Below, piece by piece: positions 34,442 to 46,771 of a DNA stretch of 64,000 nt. This stretch comes from Quercus robur (taxonomy: Eukaryota > Streptophyta > Magnoliopsida > Fagales > Fagaceae). Made by a program: the position numbers and the translations under genes. A model generated the notes under the pieces. It was given only the letters and a program-made list of their open reading frames with translations. It was not told the origin of the DNA and searched no databases. The stretch spans positions 49,538,343-49,602,342 of the forward strand of contig NC_065538.1 of the NCBI RefSeq assembly GCF_932294415.1, written 5' to 3'. How positions within the stretch are numbered: position 1 is the first letter of the stretch; each line of letters begins with the position of its first letter.

Positions 34442-34827
34442 GAAGCCACTAAAGATTTATTATAGCAAGGAAAAAATCATTGAATGCACTCATATATAGT
34501 ATATATTTGATGGGTCATTTTTTATTTTTCGAGGGCGGTGTACGAAGTGGTGGGCGGCGTATTGGAAATTATGAATCACAAGAAGCAAAGCTTCATGGTG
34601 TCACCCTTGGGAGAAGCAATTCAAAATTCAAATTAATTGTCGGTGCAGCACGCAAAATTGAAGGCTGTAGAGACTTGAAGTAGACGTATAAAATACCTGT
34701 AGAAGAATTTTCACGAGATAAAAATTAGTATTAGCAGCAACAAAAAAATAAAAAGACTACGTTAAATTAAAACCATAATAACACGCTAACTTCGGTGTAT
34801 TTTACTATTTTGTTGATTTCATGATTT

Positions 34828-34961
34828 TTTTTTTTTTTTTTTTTTTGAGAAAAAGGTGAGATCATAATATTAAATTAAATCAGATTGGAATACACTTTCC
34901 AACTCTGCATGTAGTTTTTCTACCCAAACATTGAAATCTGCAAATGAAACTGCTTTTGTTG
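34828..34961 (-). mobile_element. Short 3' end of a LINE or SINE-like element
   Basis: A T run followed by GAGAAAAAGGTGAG (minus strand: ...TCTC then poly(A)) marks the 3' end. About 110 bp of element follows. Flanking copies GATTTCATGATTT (34815-34827) and GATTTCATGAATTT (34962-34975) look like an imperfect target duplication. Confidence 0.65.
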
Positions 34962-35012
34962 GATTTCATGAATTTAATTGTTGTAGTATTTTATTATTTT
35001 AAAAATGTTATG

Positions 35013-35155
35013 TCCACAATATTTTCATAATAAATTATATGTGACAACTTGTTACTTGCTGTTATTAGTGGACAAGAAAATAATTTCAATAGTGAATTCA
35101 AATTAGAAACTTGTAATAACTTGCCAATTAAGATTTATTATGAAAATATTGTAAG
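35013..35155. mobile_element. MITE with 20-bp perfect inverted repeats and 9-bp target duplication
   Basis: The inverted repeats ACAATATTTTCATAATAAAT (35016-35035) and its exact complement (35133-35152) are perfect. AATGTTATG occurs on both sides (35004-35012 and 35156-35164), a 9-bp duplication suggestive of Mutator-like elements; outermost three bases of the repeats then mismatch. Same family as 10288-10545. Confidence 0.8.
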
Positions 35156-36286
35156 AATGTTATGCACTTAACCTTTCTTTTATAATTATAGACAGTAGGA
35201 TAGGATATATATTTGATTAATTTAAACGTTAAAAGTATCAAAGAATATGAGATAAGGTACATTTTAAAAACTAATTGAAAAGTCATAGCAAGGTAATTAA
35301 GATTAGGAAGAGAAAATGGAAGAAGTTAATTAAAAAGTGTATTTAAATTGACAGAGCATTTTTAAAAATAAAAATAAAAATAAAAAACTGATGTCGGTAG
35401 AGCATAATATGAGTGTGATGTGTTGTTGATTACAAATTGGGAAATGAGAAATCAAAAGGATTAAAGAGTTGGCCACATGCTTCCGTGTAAAGGAAACAAA
35501 GAAAAGAAGGTGCGTAAGGTTGAGAGAGATATTTTACAAGAAAACCTTTGGATTAACGAGTTTTATGTTGTTTGCAAATTGCAAGATAAAGAAAGATTAG
35601 GTTTGGACGCAATAGTTTCTAACATTTGAAGTTGAGCAACATCAGTCACCCAAAAAGGAAAAATTGAGAAGTAAAAAATGCCCTCATGGAAGATGAAAAT
35701 CAGAAAATTGAGTATACAAGTTTTACATTAGCTGCAATATAAACATTGCTTGCAAAGATAAAGTAAAATGAGGTCTTAGACAGAATAGGTAATAACATGA
35801 TTTATCATGTGTGATTAGCATTATGTTTGTTTCACTTCAAGTATTTGGTGTGATATGTAAAAATTTTCAAACACAAACCACACCAAAACCAACAGCTAAG
35901 CCATCAAAGGCAGCAGTCAAGCAGCCAATGCTAGCAGTCTGGCCATCGAATTGTCAGCTTTAGTCACCATATGAGAGGGGGAGTCACTATGTGTATATTT
36001 TACCAAGTTTTTAAAAGTAAAATATTTTACAACATTTTATAAAAGATTTTATGGTTAATAAAAAACATATTCAAATTTGACCCAAATTTATAATGAAACA
36101 AACACGGTAAAATGCTAAAAATGTTTTCTATAAAACATTTTATAATAGAACAAATGAAGCCTAACGTGAAAAGTGAATGCTATCCCATCAATGAGATTAA
36201 TGTGTATGTAATCCAATAAAATTAGAATGTTTAGAGGAAGGAAATTTCCAAATTTTGCTGGGAGTCATTCTTACAAATTATATTTA
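35156..36286. other. Intergenic, AT-rich; nothing recognised
   Basis: No coding region or RNA gene seen. Confidence 0.5.
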
Positions 36287-36735
36287 GGTAGCGTTTGGAT
36301 CTGGCGTTCCCTTCTGCATTTGTGTTTTGCGTTTTCCTCTTTTCTTTTCTTTTTTTTTTTCTTTTTTTGCTGCACGCATTTCAAACTTTCTCCCGACATA
36401 GTTCACTGTTGAGTACTGTTCACGCACTGTTGAGCACTGTTCATAAGACCCACAACCACTTTATTCAAAAAAAATATATATATATATATATTAAAAATGG
36501 GTCCCACGGCACTATTCACAGATTTAAAAATTATTTTACTGCGCGCATTTCAAACTTTCTCCCAACATAGTGCACTGTTGAGTACTGTTGAGCACTATTC
36601 ACAAGACCCACAACCACTTTATTTAGAAAAAATATATATTAAAAATGGGTCCCACGGCACTATTCACAGATTTAAAAATTATTTTGTCACAGTGTTTTCA
36701 GTTTTCAGTAAAATAAGTTGTATCCAAACGGACCC
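36287..36735. mobile_element. PIF/Harbinger-type MITE with internal duplication
   Basis: The ends are GGTAGCGTTTGGAT and, reversed, GGGTCCGTTTGGAT, flanked by TTA on both sides (36284-36286 and 36736-36738), the target site of Tourist/PIF-type elements. Inside are two copies of a roughly 145-170-bp unit (from about 36375 and 36544) containing CATTTCAAACTTTCTCCC and GGGTCCCACGGCACTATTCA. Confidence 0.8.
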
Positions 36736-36738
36736 TTA

Positions 36739-37722
36739 ATATATAGATAATCAACAGAGATCAACAATTGATGGTAAAATGTATCTCATACGAACCTTGT
36801 TCACTAAGTTATCTTTTATGTTTTAGTTATATTATTACTGGTTGTTAATTTGTCCAATGCACACAAAAAATTCCGCAAAAACCATTTATATATAATGAAT
36901 ATTTAATTAATAAGTAGTAATAAATCAAAATTAAAACAAGAGAATTTTTAGAAAAAACTATAGCTTAATCAACATTTGATTAGGGAAAATAAATTAAATT
37001 AAATAAATATTTTTATATTAGAGACTTCTACCAATTAAGCTAACTGAAACCACCTATGTTTACTGTTTTTAGTATAAATAAATAAATAATAAATAAACTA
37101 TGAAAATATTAGTAATGACTTGAAAAATTCAGAGCTTTCATAAAGTCATTTCATGTGCAAGACATTTTTAAAAAAATCATATGAAAATTTTAATACTTCT
37201 GTCTTACTATTTAAGTTTAAATTTTAAATATTTTCATTTTACAGCTTAATTTTTTTGACGGAATACTATTTAATATTATATCAGTAGATTATTGATGGAA
37301 AATATATCCACCAAGGATTTTTTTTAAACCCTTTTTCAAAAAATTTGGCTCCTCTTTATACTAAATATAGAAAATTTAACTTTAATTTTGCTTTTGTATG
37401 AGATAAATTCACATGTTGCTGATTTAACTTTTTTAAGGTAGCTGAAATTTTCAAATGCCACATTTTTTTTTTTTTGAGAAAATCATTTCTTTTTTGTTTA
37501 TTCTTTATATATATATATAGTTCGAATTTGGTAAGGATGTGGTGTAAAACCTATCCAATAAGAGATTACCATATCAACATTTTACTTAAAATTCAATATA
37601 TCCTACCATACCTAATAACATCTCAATAAACTCCTAATTTTGTTGGATTTATATATGGGTATTAAAATTGATTAGATGTGATTGTGCTTACTCTTAAATA
37701 TGTAATAAAATAATGTGGCATG
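36739..37722. other. Intergenic, AT-rich; nothing recognised
   Basis: Contains a T run with GAGAAAATC at 37464-37483 (possible truncated retro-insertion end) and a short (TA)n. No gene. Confidence 0.5.
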
Positions 37723-37727
37723 TTGAT

Positions 37728-38529
37728 TGTAGGGTGGAAAGCCTAGGAGTACATATCTACATATGTATTGGGCCAGGGGCCCAATCTGAGGACAGTTCGT
37801 AGTCTGAGGACAGGTAGACGCTGTCATAAGGATCCATGTCAGTAGGTAAAGAGGTGAGGTCTGATCATGATCACCCGGGAGGGCGGTCCGAGGAGGAATG
37901 CTACCTCGGCTATGCAAAGCCAAGGTCAAAAGGTGTAGTTGCCATCAAGAGCAACGTTTCAGACCATTCCATGGATGAGGATGAGTATCAGAAAGGAACA
38001 AGACAGAGGAAAGCTATGAAATATCTAAGGGAAAGCTACTACCACCGCATTGAATGCTCTGCAGCTAACTCTTTGGCCGCATTAATGAGGAAGTGATACC
38101 TAAACAATAATTTTAAGCCTTACAGCTACTAGCCAAAGGAAGGTGCTGATGGGACAAGGATCAACACCAACAATCTGATCTGCACGTGGAGGGTAGGGAT
38201 GAGAGGGAAAGATAGTATAAAATAAAAGAGATACCCTAAGAGAAAGGGATCGGAATTAAGAAAGAAATAATGTATCAATTAGAACTATATTTGTAACCAG
38301 CTTCAAGTAATATATACAAGAACCAATCTCCTCGAACTGTGTCGAGGACGATTTTCTTTAGGTAAAACTAGTCTTCTTTTACTTTATTGTCATCTAGATC
38401 CATTATAGTTGCTATCCGACTCATTAGAACCTAGTTTTCCAATCCACTCTCTACAAATTCATTGTATTGAGCTCTTTGGGCCTAAATCCTTTTACCATTT
38501 GCGCTTAGGACTTAAATTGCGTCCTTACA
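37728..38529 (+). repeat. Solo LTR of a Tat-like gypsy element (802 bp)
   Basis: It begins TGTAGGGTGG and ends CGTCCTTACA. It is flanked by perfect TTGAT copies (37723-37727 and 38530-38534) with no internal region, so it arose by recombination between two LTRs. It is related to the LTRs at 47194 and 57168: shared stretches include CATTGAATGC, GCCGCATTAATG and TTCATTGTATTG. A TATA-like TATAAAATAA sits at 38216. Small open frames inside are not genes. Confidence 0.92.
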
Positions 38530-38534
38530 TTGAT

Positions 38535-40586
38535 ATTGAAGGGGTAAAATATGAGTTTTACATCACGTCCTTAGAGAATTTAATCTCATATATTAATATA
38601 TATATATATATATATATTTATTTATTTAATTGTTTATTCTTATTTTTCTTGTAATCTAAAAGCAAAATATCACTTGTATCCTTACAAATTGTGTGTCCTA
38701 TTATTATTGCTGTTTGATTCTTAAAAAGTGATAAGAAAATAAAAGAATTAAAAGATTCAATCTATGGGATGTATTTTTTATAAAATAAAAAAGAATTTAA
38801 GACTTTTTTTTTTTTTGAGAAAGAATTTTTTTGGGGCCAATCTTGCAATATGTTCTGCTCATATTGGAAGCTAGTCAAGCCATCAAATGCCTCCATATAT
38901 AATCTTGTAGATTAACCAAACCCAAAGTATTTAATATGAACAATCTACCAACCAATTCATCTATCCTTAATATTGGGCTATCCTGATTTTCTAAAATCAT
39001 AAAATTATCAATTAAAAAAAATTCTTTTATTTTTTTAATGAACGAAATCGAAATTATCATTGTACTGTATTAATTACATAAGTGAGGTAAGGCATGCATT
39101 CATATGTATATGCATTTGATTGGGACATAATCTGGTTTAGGAGCATATGATCTTTCATCTGGGCGGGATTCTCATAGAAAGAGAAGCTTGATGAACATGA
39201 CATGTGAGTTTGGATGGATATGTTGTGTTCTTGATGTCCTTGATGCTCTCCAATAATTCTTTGATGCTGCCATGTCTATGTTTCTACCTTGGATGTGATA
39301 TAATGCCATGTATGATAGATGCATGCTAGGGTTTGGATATGTTGAGATGCATGATAAAGGTATGTTAGGGTTTGGGATGAAATGTCATGTTGTATGCTAG
39401 ATGCATGTTAGCGTGTGTGTGAATATAGAATGATAAATGTTGAACTTGCCTTTAATGAGATTAAGACGTAAGACACAATGAGTGGAAGTCGACTCACGAG
39501 TCAGGTGGGGTTGGGTGCCTAACACCTTCTCATCCCTATACCTAAACTCTGGACATGTGCTCTGATAGTAAGATTAGACCTTCCACAAAAGGGCACTATA
39601 TTTATGGTTTCTAGGCCTAATCTAGATGGCAACTCCATGTTTTTCAGTAGCTTGATTCCCTAGATGGGAACACTTGGGTATTGAAATGATATAGGCCCCA
39701 CAATGCAAAAAGGAAGTAAGTACTTGAAATCATGCCAACAAAAAAGAACTGCACTAACTTAGAGGAAGGATCAGATTAGTCCTTTAGCTGGTTCCTGAAG
39801 TTTAGAACTTATTAGCATGTTTCCTCCTATAGTTTCAATAGCTTGATTCATTGGATGCGAACACTTGGGTGTTAAAATGATATGGGCCCCTCAATGCAAA
39901 AAGGAAGTAAGTACTTGAAATCGTACCAACAAAAAAGAACTGCACTGACTTAGAAGAAGGATCAGATCAGTCCTCTAGCTGGTTCCTGAAGTTTAGAACT
40001 TATTAGCATGTTTCCTTTGTTTATGTCTTTGTAGCATGTTTGATTGTTCAATATATAGAAGTTATGTACTTGTTCTTCAATACTGGCTCCAGAATTATGC
40101 TTCATGCTATATTGGAGCTAATCTGCAGAATAAAAAGTGTAACATTATGTATTAGCATGTATTTATTTGTTATCCTTATCTTTTAGTCAAGTACGTTAAA
40201 GGGAAATGGAAGAGGGAGGCAGGGAATTATTAAAGGCACAATGTGATATGCTTTTACAGGATGTAAAGATTTGTGATTCTGTTCATAGATAAACATTTAA
40301 TGTGCATTGGCTTAAAAGAAAATCTAGGGAGTCAAGTTTTTCAATGCCTTTAGACAATGTTTAATTTACCAGCTAAAGAAAAAAAAAAAAAAAAGAAAGA
40401 GAAAATGGAGGCTCACATTCTTACTGATGATTTTTGGTTTGTGAAGTTCAACCTATCTTCTATCAAGTAAGAAATCTTTGATGGTTCTAGGATAGTTCAT
40501 GTACTTGTATGCTTGTCTTATACTTTATAGCATGTTAATACAAGGCTTACAATGTTTGAAATAAAATATTATTTTGCTAAAATGAT
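38535..40586. other. Intergenic with a 191-bp tandem duplication
   Basis: Two copies start at 39649 and 39840 with AGCTTGATT and end near GCATGTTTCCT; they share AATGCAAAAAGGAAGTAAGT and AGCTGGTTCCTGAAGTTTAG and look about 90-95 percent alike. No coding frame crosses them. The rest is AT-rich with no recognised feature. Confidence 0.8.
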
Positions 40587-41749
40587 ATTTTATGAGGCGA
40601 AAATACACTTTTGGTCCCTACATTTTGAGTCAATTCCCATTTTAGTCCCAAAATTAATTTCGTTACTAATATAGTCCCTAAAAAAATGATTGTTTTTAAA
40701 ATGGTCCCTGCTGTCAACCTGCTAATGAAAACCTTCTACGTGGCAAACGAAGTGCCCTTCTTGCTGACATGGCGCTACGTGGCCATTAAAATATTATTAA
40801 AAATAATTATTTGGCATTTTTAAATTTCACATCAACATTTTAATTAATAAAAAATTAAAAAAATAAAAAGCCCAGAAAATAAAAGCTAGGTCAGAAAATA
40901 AATAAAATTTTAAAATAAACATTAATCTAATTAATTTTTTGTTCTTACTTTTCATTTTTTTTTTTCTGTAAGAACATACATCCTCAAGCCTAGAAAAGTT
41001 CAAAAACAGAAAAATTCACATCTGGGTGGATTTTGGAATCCTTTGATCTTAATTAATTACTATTTCTTAATCTAAATGAAGAACACACAAGTAAGAAGAG
41101 AAAACAAAATCAAAAGCACCAGTACTATAACATTCATAAATTCAAACACATAGACAGTTGTAGTCTCAAACTCAAACACACACAGCGGTATTAAAATCTG
41201 AGCCTGAGATGATAGCAAAAAACCAAATTGAGCAAAAAAAAAAAAAAAAAATAGACAACAAACGTTGGAACCGAAATCACAATGTTATTAAACTCTCCAT
41301 CTCTCTATTAACATAAACCCAAAAAGTGAACACATAGCAAAAACCAAGATAATGAACACAAAGCTGGGTCCTTTAACAAGTTATACATCACCAAACCCAT
41401 ATACAACAATCCATAGTTCTTCAATCACCAAAATCACTTTGAAACCCAGAACCCGGCTGCCGCCAACCATACCGTGACAACAACCAAATCAATACAAGCT
41501 GCCGTTCACCAACACCTCCCTCTCTAATTCTCTCGCTTCCGTGATTCACCCAGCTACCAACCACCTACCTGTGTTTCACAACACCCACCAACAATTGATC
41601 TGTGTTTCACAACACCCTACAACAACCGATCGCAACCCACAAATCCAAACCACTCCACAACCACCACAAATCTGGGGTTTCACAACAACACACAATACCC
41701 ACCACCAACCGATACATAACCCACGAATCCAACTGACCCACCATCCAAA

Positions 41750-43688
41750 CCAGGGGCGGAGGGAGGGGGGGGGGGGTGAGGGGGGGCACCTGACCCCCCT
41801 GAACTTTCAAATTTTTTTAACTAATATGACCTGAAATACCATCTTTGCCCCCCCTACACAAAAGACAAAAAAAAAAAAAAAAAATCTCAATTAAGTAAAT
41901 TCACGTTACCTTTCCAACTTTCCTAGTAGCAGTTGACTTCTACTCCTAATGGTGGTACAATTCTATATATAAAATCAATGGGCCCCACTTAGTAAACTTG
42001 ATAGTTGATGAATTCACGTGATATGTCTACTAAAGAACAAATGGCAATTGCTTTGCGCTATGTGGACAAATTGGGACATGTGAATGAGCGCTTTTTAGGC
42101 ATTACACATGTTAATAATACATCAGCAGTGACACTAAAGAGTGCAATTGAGGAAGTATTTAATAAACATAGCTTAAGCATTAGTAGATTGCGGGGACAAG
42201 GCCACGACGGGGCAAGCAACATGCGAGGTGAGTTAAATGGACTAAAAACTCTTATTTTGAAAGATAATCCTTCTGCCTATTATGTCAATTGCTTTGCACA
42301 TCAGTTTCAACTAAAATTAGTTGCAGTAGCAAAAAATCACATCCAAATTGCAACCTTTTTTAACTTGGTTGCAAAGGTATTCAATATTGTTGGAACATCA
42401 TGTAAACGTCGTGATATTCTTCGCAAAAAACATAATGCTGAAGTTATAGAAGCACTAAAAAATAATGAAATTTCAACTGGTCATGGCTTGAATCAAGAAA
42501 TGAGTCTAAAAAGACCTGGAGATACACGTTGGAGTTCTCATTATGGTGCACTTGTAAATCTTATTCACATGTTTTCTTCTGTAATTGATGTGATTGAAAC
42601 TATTATAGAAGATGGTTTAGATTCTGATCAGAGAGCAGAAGCAAATATCTTAATTGGTTTACTCCAGACATTTGAATTCGTGTTTGATTTACATTTGATG
42701 AAAGGTGTGTTTGGCATAAGTAATGAGTTGTCACAGGCATTACAACGAAAAGATCAAGATATTGTGAATGCTATGAAGTTGGTTGACATTTCAAAGCAAC
42801 GTTTACAAGCCATGAGAGATGATGGGTGGAACACTTTGCTAGAGGAGGTTTCTACATTTTGTGCAAAAAATAATATTGATGTTCCTGATATGGATGATTT
42901 ATATCAACCTCGGCCACGACGAAAAGCTCAAAACATGAAAAATTCACATCATTATCAAGTGGAGCTTTTTTATACTGTTATAGATATGCAACTTCAGGAA
43001 CTTAATAGTCGTTTTGAAAATTCTAAATTATTACTTTGTGTTGCGTGTTTGAACCCAGATAACTTATTTTCAGCATTCAACAAGGAGAAATTGATTCGGC
43101 TTGCTCAGTTTTATCCAAGTGATTTTTCAACAGTTCAAGTTTCTTTCTTGGATAACCAACTTGAGACATACATCCATGACATGTGGTCCACTGAAGAGTT
43201 TTCAACACTTAAAGGAATTGGACAGCTTGCTGAAAAGATGGTAGAAATGAAAAAGAATGTTTCATATCCATTGGTTTACTCATTAGTGACTTTGGCATTG
43301 ATCTTACCAGTTGCAACAGCTACTGTTGAAAGAGCTTTTTCAGCAATGAACATAATTAAAAATCGATTACGCAATCGAATAGGAGATCAGTGGATGAATG
43401 ATTGCTTAGTCACATATATTGAGAAAGATATATTCAAAACTATTGAATGTGAAGAAATCATGCAGCGGTTTCAAAATATGAAAAATCGTCGAGGCCAATT
43501 GAGTAAAATAAGCTAGGTGTGAAAAAATAAATTAAAGTTTACATTTTCTGTTAGATTCTGTATGACAATTACATTGTCATATAGTTGTTTACTTATTTTG
43601 TTATTAATATTGATTAATTTTTTACTTCCAATCTTGTCTTTTAATCTTGCCCCCCCCCCCTGATCTAAATTCCTGGCTCCGCCACTGG
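41750..43688 (+). mobile_element. hAT element nested in the Mutator-like element
   Basis: The ends are CCAGGGGCGGAG (left) and, reversed, CCAGTGGCGGAG (right), typical of plant hAT elements with ZMYM/TTF-type transposases. Flanks CATCCAAA and ATTCCAAA suggest an imperfect 8-bp target duplication. Subterminal G-rich (41754-41788) and C-rich (43651-43660) runs are present at the two ends. Confidence 0.85.
42005..43516 (+). CDS. hAT-type transposase, N-terminally shortened
   Basis: This 503-codon uninterrupted frame is the central and C-terminal part of a plant hAT transposase of the TTF-type zinc-finger/DUF4371 (ZMYM1-like) group, which binds element ends in the nucleus and cuts the DNA. Visible are GHVNERFLGITHV, an RNase-H-fold segment with GQGHDGASNMRG, CFAHQFQLKLVAVAKNH, and the C-terminal dimerisation domain ending in LPVATATVERAFSAM. 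The family normally begins with a zinc finger and the first half of DUF4371 some 250-300 residues upstream; only about 250 bp separates this ATG from the element end, so that part was deleted. It could act as a partial protein but is unlikely to bind ends. Confidence 0.9.
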   Translation: MMNSRDMSTKEQMAIALRYVDKLGHVNERFLGITHVNNTSAVTLKSAIEEVFNKHSLSISRLRGQGHDGASNMRGELNGLKTLILKDNPSAYYVNCFAHQFQLKLVAVAKNHIQIATFFNLVAKVFNIVGTSCKRRDILRKKHNAEVIEALKNNEISTGHGLNQEMSLKRPGDTRWSSHYGALVNLIHMFSSVIDVIETIIEDGLDSDQRAEANILIGLLQTFEFVFDLHLMKGVFGISNELSQALQRKDQDIVNAMKLVDISKQRLQAMRDDGWNTLLEEVSTFCAKNNIDVPDMDDLYQPRPRRKAQNMKNSHHYQVELFYTVIDMQLQELNSRFENSKLLLCVACLNPDNLFSAFNKEKLIRLAQFYPSDFSTVQVSFLDNQLETYIHDMWSTEEFSTLKGIGQLAEKMVEMKKNVSYPLVYSLVTLALILPVATATVERAFSAMNIIKNRLRNRIGDQWMNDCLVTYIEKDIFKTIECEEIMQRFQNMKNRRGQLSKIS

Positions 43689-46600
43689 ATTCCAAACTGA
43701 TCCCGCTGCCTTCACTCATCCATAAAAGCTCCATGGTCGAGCTTTTAGAACCCGATTTAGACCAATCCCATTCCAGAGCACTCAATCGGCTGGGAGAGAA
43801 AGATCAAAGAGAGGGAGAGTGAGAATCAACAAATTCCTAGAGCTTAAAGTGGTTGTTCATGGAGGGCTCTGGGTGGAAGGAAGAGAGAGAGTCCGAGTGA
43901 AGAAAGGGGAAAAAGAAGAACAGGTTTGGGGAAGAACTTGATATTCCAAAAATTCTCAATTGAAAAAAAATGTTTTAAACAATTAATATATGAAAAATAA
44001 TTTAATTAGAATGAAAAGTTAAAAAAAAAAAAATTTTTGAAAAGTAAAAGGAAAAATAATTTAATTAGATTAATGTTTATTTTATTTTTTTTTTAATTAT
44101 GACTTGGCTTTTCTTAAAATTAATTTTTTTAATTAAAATGCTAATATGGTATTTAAAAATGCCAAATAATTATTTTTAATAATATTTTAATGGTCACATT
44201 AGCTCCATGTCAGCAAGCAAGGCACTTCGTCTGCCACGTAGGAGGTTTCTGTTAGTGGGTTGACGGTAGGAACCATTTTAAAAACAATTTTCTTTTTTTA
44301 GGGACTACGTTAGTAACGAAATCAATTTTGGGACCAAAATGAGAATTGACCCAAAATATAGGAACCAAAAGTGCATTTTCACCATTTTATAATCCATATA
44401 AAGTTGTGACTTATGGTCTAAGCAAAAACACATTGTTTGGAGAAACATGGCGGGGCTGACTTATATGTCTAAAGTCATTTATATGCAATTACATGAGTAA
44501 AAAGGACAATAAAAAATTTTAGGGCAAATTACAATTTATCCACCTATAATTTAACCGAAATTTAAGTTGTTTACCTATGGATTAAAAGCTGGCACTTTAA
44601 CCACATAAGGTTCACTCCGTTAAGCTTCTGTAACCCACCTCTGTACTTTCACAGTAAAAAACACAAAAAATATAACAAAAACATAAAAATCTAAATCTAA
44701 AAGGATATATCTTAAAATGTGAAACTTTGTCCTAAGATCACTCTTACCAAATACAACTTTCTTGAAACCATTGTCAACTCACTGCTTACCATAAAGAATC
44801 ACTGCAAAACATAGGAGTACTTACAATGCAAAGAGATTTTTTTACTAGATTGTAAGGAATACAATGGGGAACATTGCTTTTTCTTGTCATTAATCATTTG
44901 CTAAGAATTTTGTGTATACCGGTTTGTAGTGCACTTCGAAATTTACATCTCTAGGTAAGAGAAATTGGATAATCTTTATGGATAACACAATTAAATTGAA
45001 TATATGATTTTACATTTGTCTATTAACAACATTTTTAAAGTTGAAGCGGTACATAGCATAATCTTGTTCCTGCTGCATCAATTCCTCAAGATGCTCCTAA
45101 CACTATGAGTATCCCTACTGAAATCATGACACCAAAAGACTAAAACCAGGCATTTTTCTCCAACACTAAGTTATCCTGCCACCCATGAGAAGAAATATTT
45201 GAAGCCATCTTTCAAATAACAAAAAAAGGACTAGCCACATACATCTCACTAAAATCAAAGCCCACCATCATTGAAACCCAAGGAAAAAAATAATAAAATA
45301 AAATAAAATAAAATCCTCAACCTCCTTTAAGTCAAGGACAATGGCTGAGAAAGGAAATAGAGAGTTAAGGAGATACATAAAACTTTTTGAGCCAAGCACC
45401 ATTTAAAAAAAAAAAAAAAAAAAAAAAAAACAGCAACAGCAACAACAACAACAACAACAAATTTTGATTTTGTGTTCTTGTTATAGCTCTTGAAGCTTCC
45501 AAATTTTTTTACAAAAACCACTTTTTGATCTTGTTTCTTTTAATTTTGTTATGTTTTTTGTGTTTCTAATGATAGTGGGTTATGGAAACTTAACGGAATG
45601 AATCTTAGGTAGGTAAAGTGCACACCACAAAAAATGCAGGCTATAGCCACGTTTACAAAAACATGGATATAGCTAACCTATAGCCACGTTTATAAGTGGT
45701 TTTAACCACGTTTTTTGAATAGGGCCTATAGCTAACCTGTAGCTGTGTTTTTTAAACGCAGCTATAGGTCCAACCAAATAAAATTTTTTTTTTTTAAAAG
45801 GAGGGCCTTTTTTTGTAGGACCTTTTAATGGGTAAGATTAAGAGAAACTAAAAATTTATACAACTAGTTGGATGGGGATAGCACAAGTCAACATCACAAA
45901 AAAGGAAAAAAAAAAAAGAATAATATATATTAACATCAATAAAATTAAAATCTCATATTTGTAAGGATCTCTCAATTTTTAAGATTTTTTACACTTACAT
46001 AATTGATCAACTATATCATGCAACTACCCGGTTCCTATATCATCAAATTAAAACTTTGTATATTTTATTTCTTTTTTTGTTGGGATAAATCCCAAAGAAA
46101 TTTTTTTCAATCCCTTAACTGAATTGGAAGTTTCATGGCAAGTTTTTGGTATTTTCAATTTAATTCTAGAGTTTACTGTGGCCATCATCAGGATTTTCCT
46201 TCAAAGAATAACAATTAAAAAAAAAAAAAAAAAAACAAACAAACACTATTCTATTATTCTCCTCCCAACATTTTTTTTTTTTTTTAATGAAGCCCAACAT
46301 TTGTATTTAGTTCAAGGTAAACATGCATAAAAGTAGAATATATGTACAGTACTATAGGCCGTACAATGTTTGCAGATAAAATTTAGTTTTATTGATGTGA
46401 AGGCATGTGAGGTGTATTTATGATTTGCTTCTTTTTTTAATTAATTAAAAAGAATGCCTTTGTACATTGTATAGGAAAACCTAATTGCACTCAGGATAAG
46501 GTTGGAAAAATTATAATTTTTATGAACTTATATTTACGTGCCAAAATTTTATACTAAAAAAAACTGGTGTGGACAACTTTTTTTTTTCCTTAACTTCTAA

Positions 46601-46771
46601 GAAACCATGCATTCACCTAGGCGGATAATTCTTTTTTTCAGACCGTCAAAAGTCAAAACCAAGCAGCCGCTATACACAAAATGAACGATGGAGGAATTGT
46701 AATTTGTATTTGTACTCAAAAGTTCAACTACAAATAATCCAATGCTAATTAGCGGTTAGAAGATTAATAGT

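Larger units (their letters stand above)
40596..44383. mobile_element. Mutator-like element with ~360-bp inverted repeats and 9-bp target duplication
   Basis: The left repeat (40596 to about 40970) starts GGCGAAAATACACTTTTGGT; the right (about 44030-44383) starts, reversed, GGTGAAAATGCACTTTTGGT. Both continue in register through TTTCGTTACTAA, CGAAGTGCC and TTATTTGGCATTTTTAAAT. Flanking ATTTTATGA (40587-40595) and ATTTTATAA (44384-44392) match 8 of 9. No Mutator transposase is present. The interior is interrupted by a hAT element, and the remaining inner sequence could be captured host DNA. Confidence 0.88.

Noticed and set aside
37836-38096. 86-codon frame as a host gene
   Set aside because: It lies wholly within the solo LTR and has no recognisable domain.
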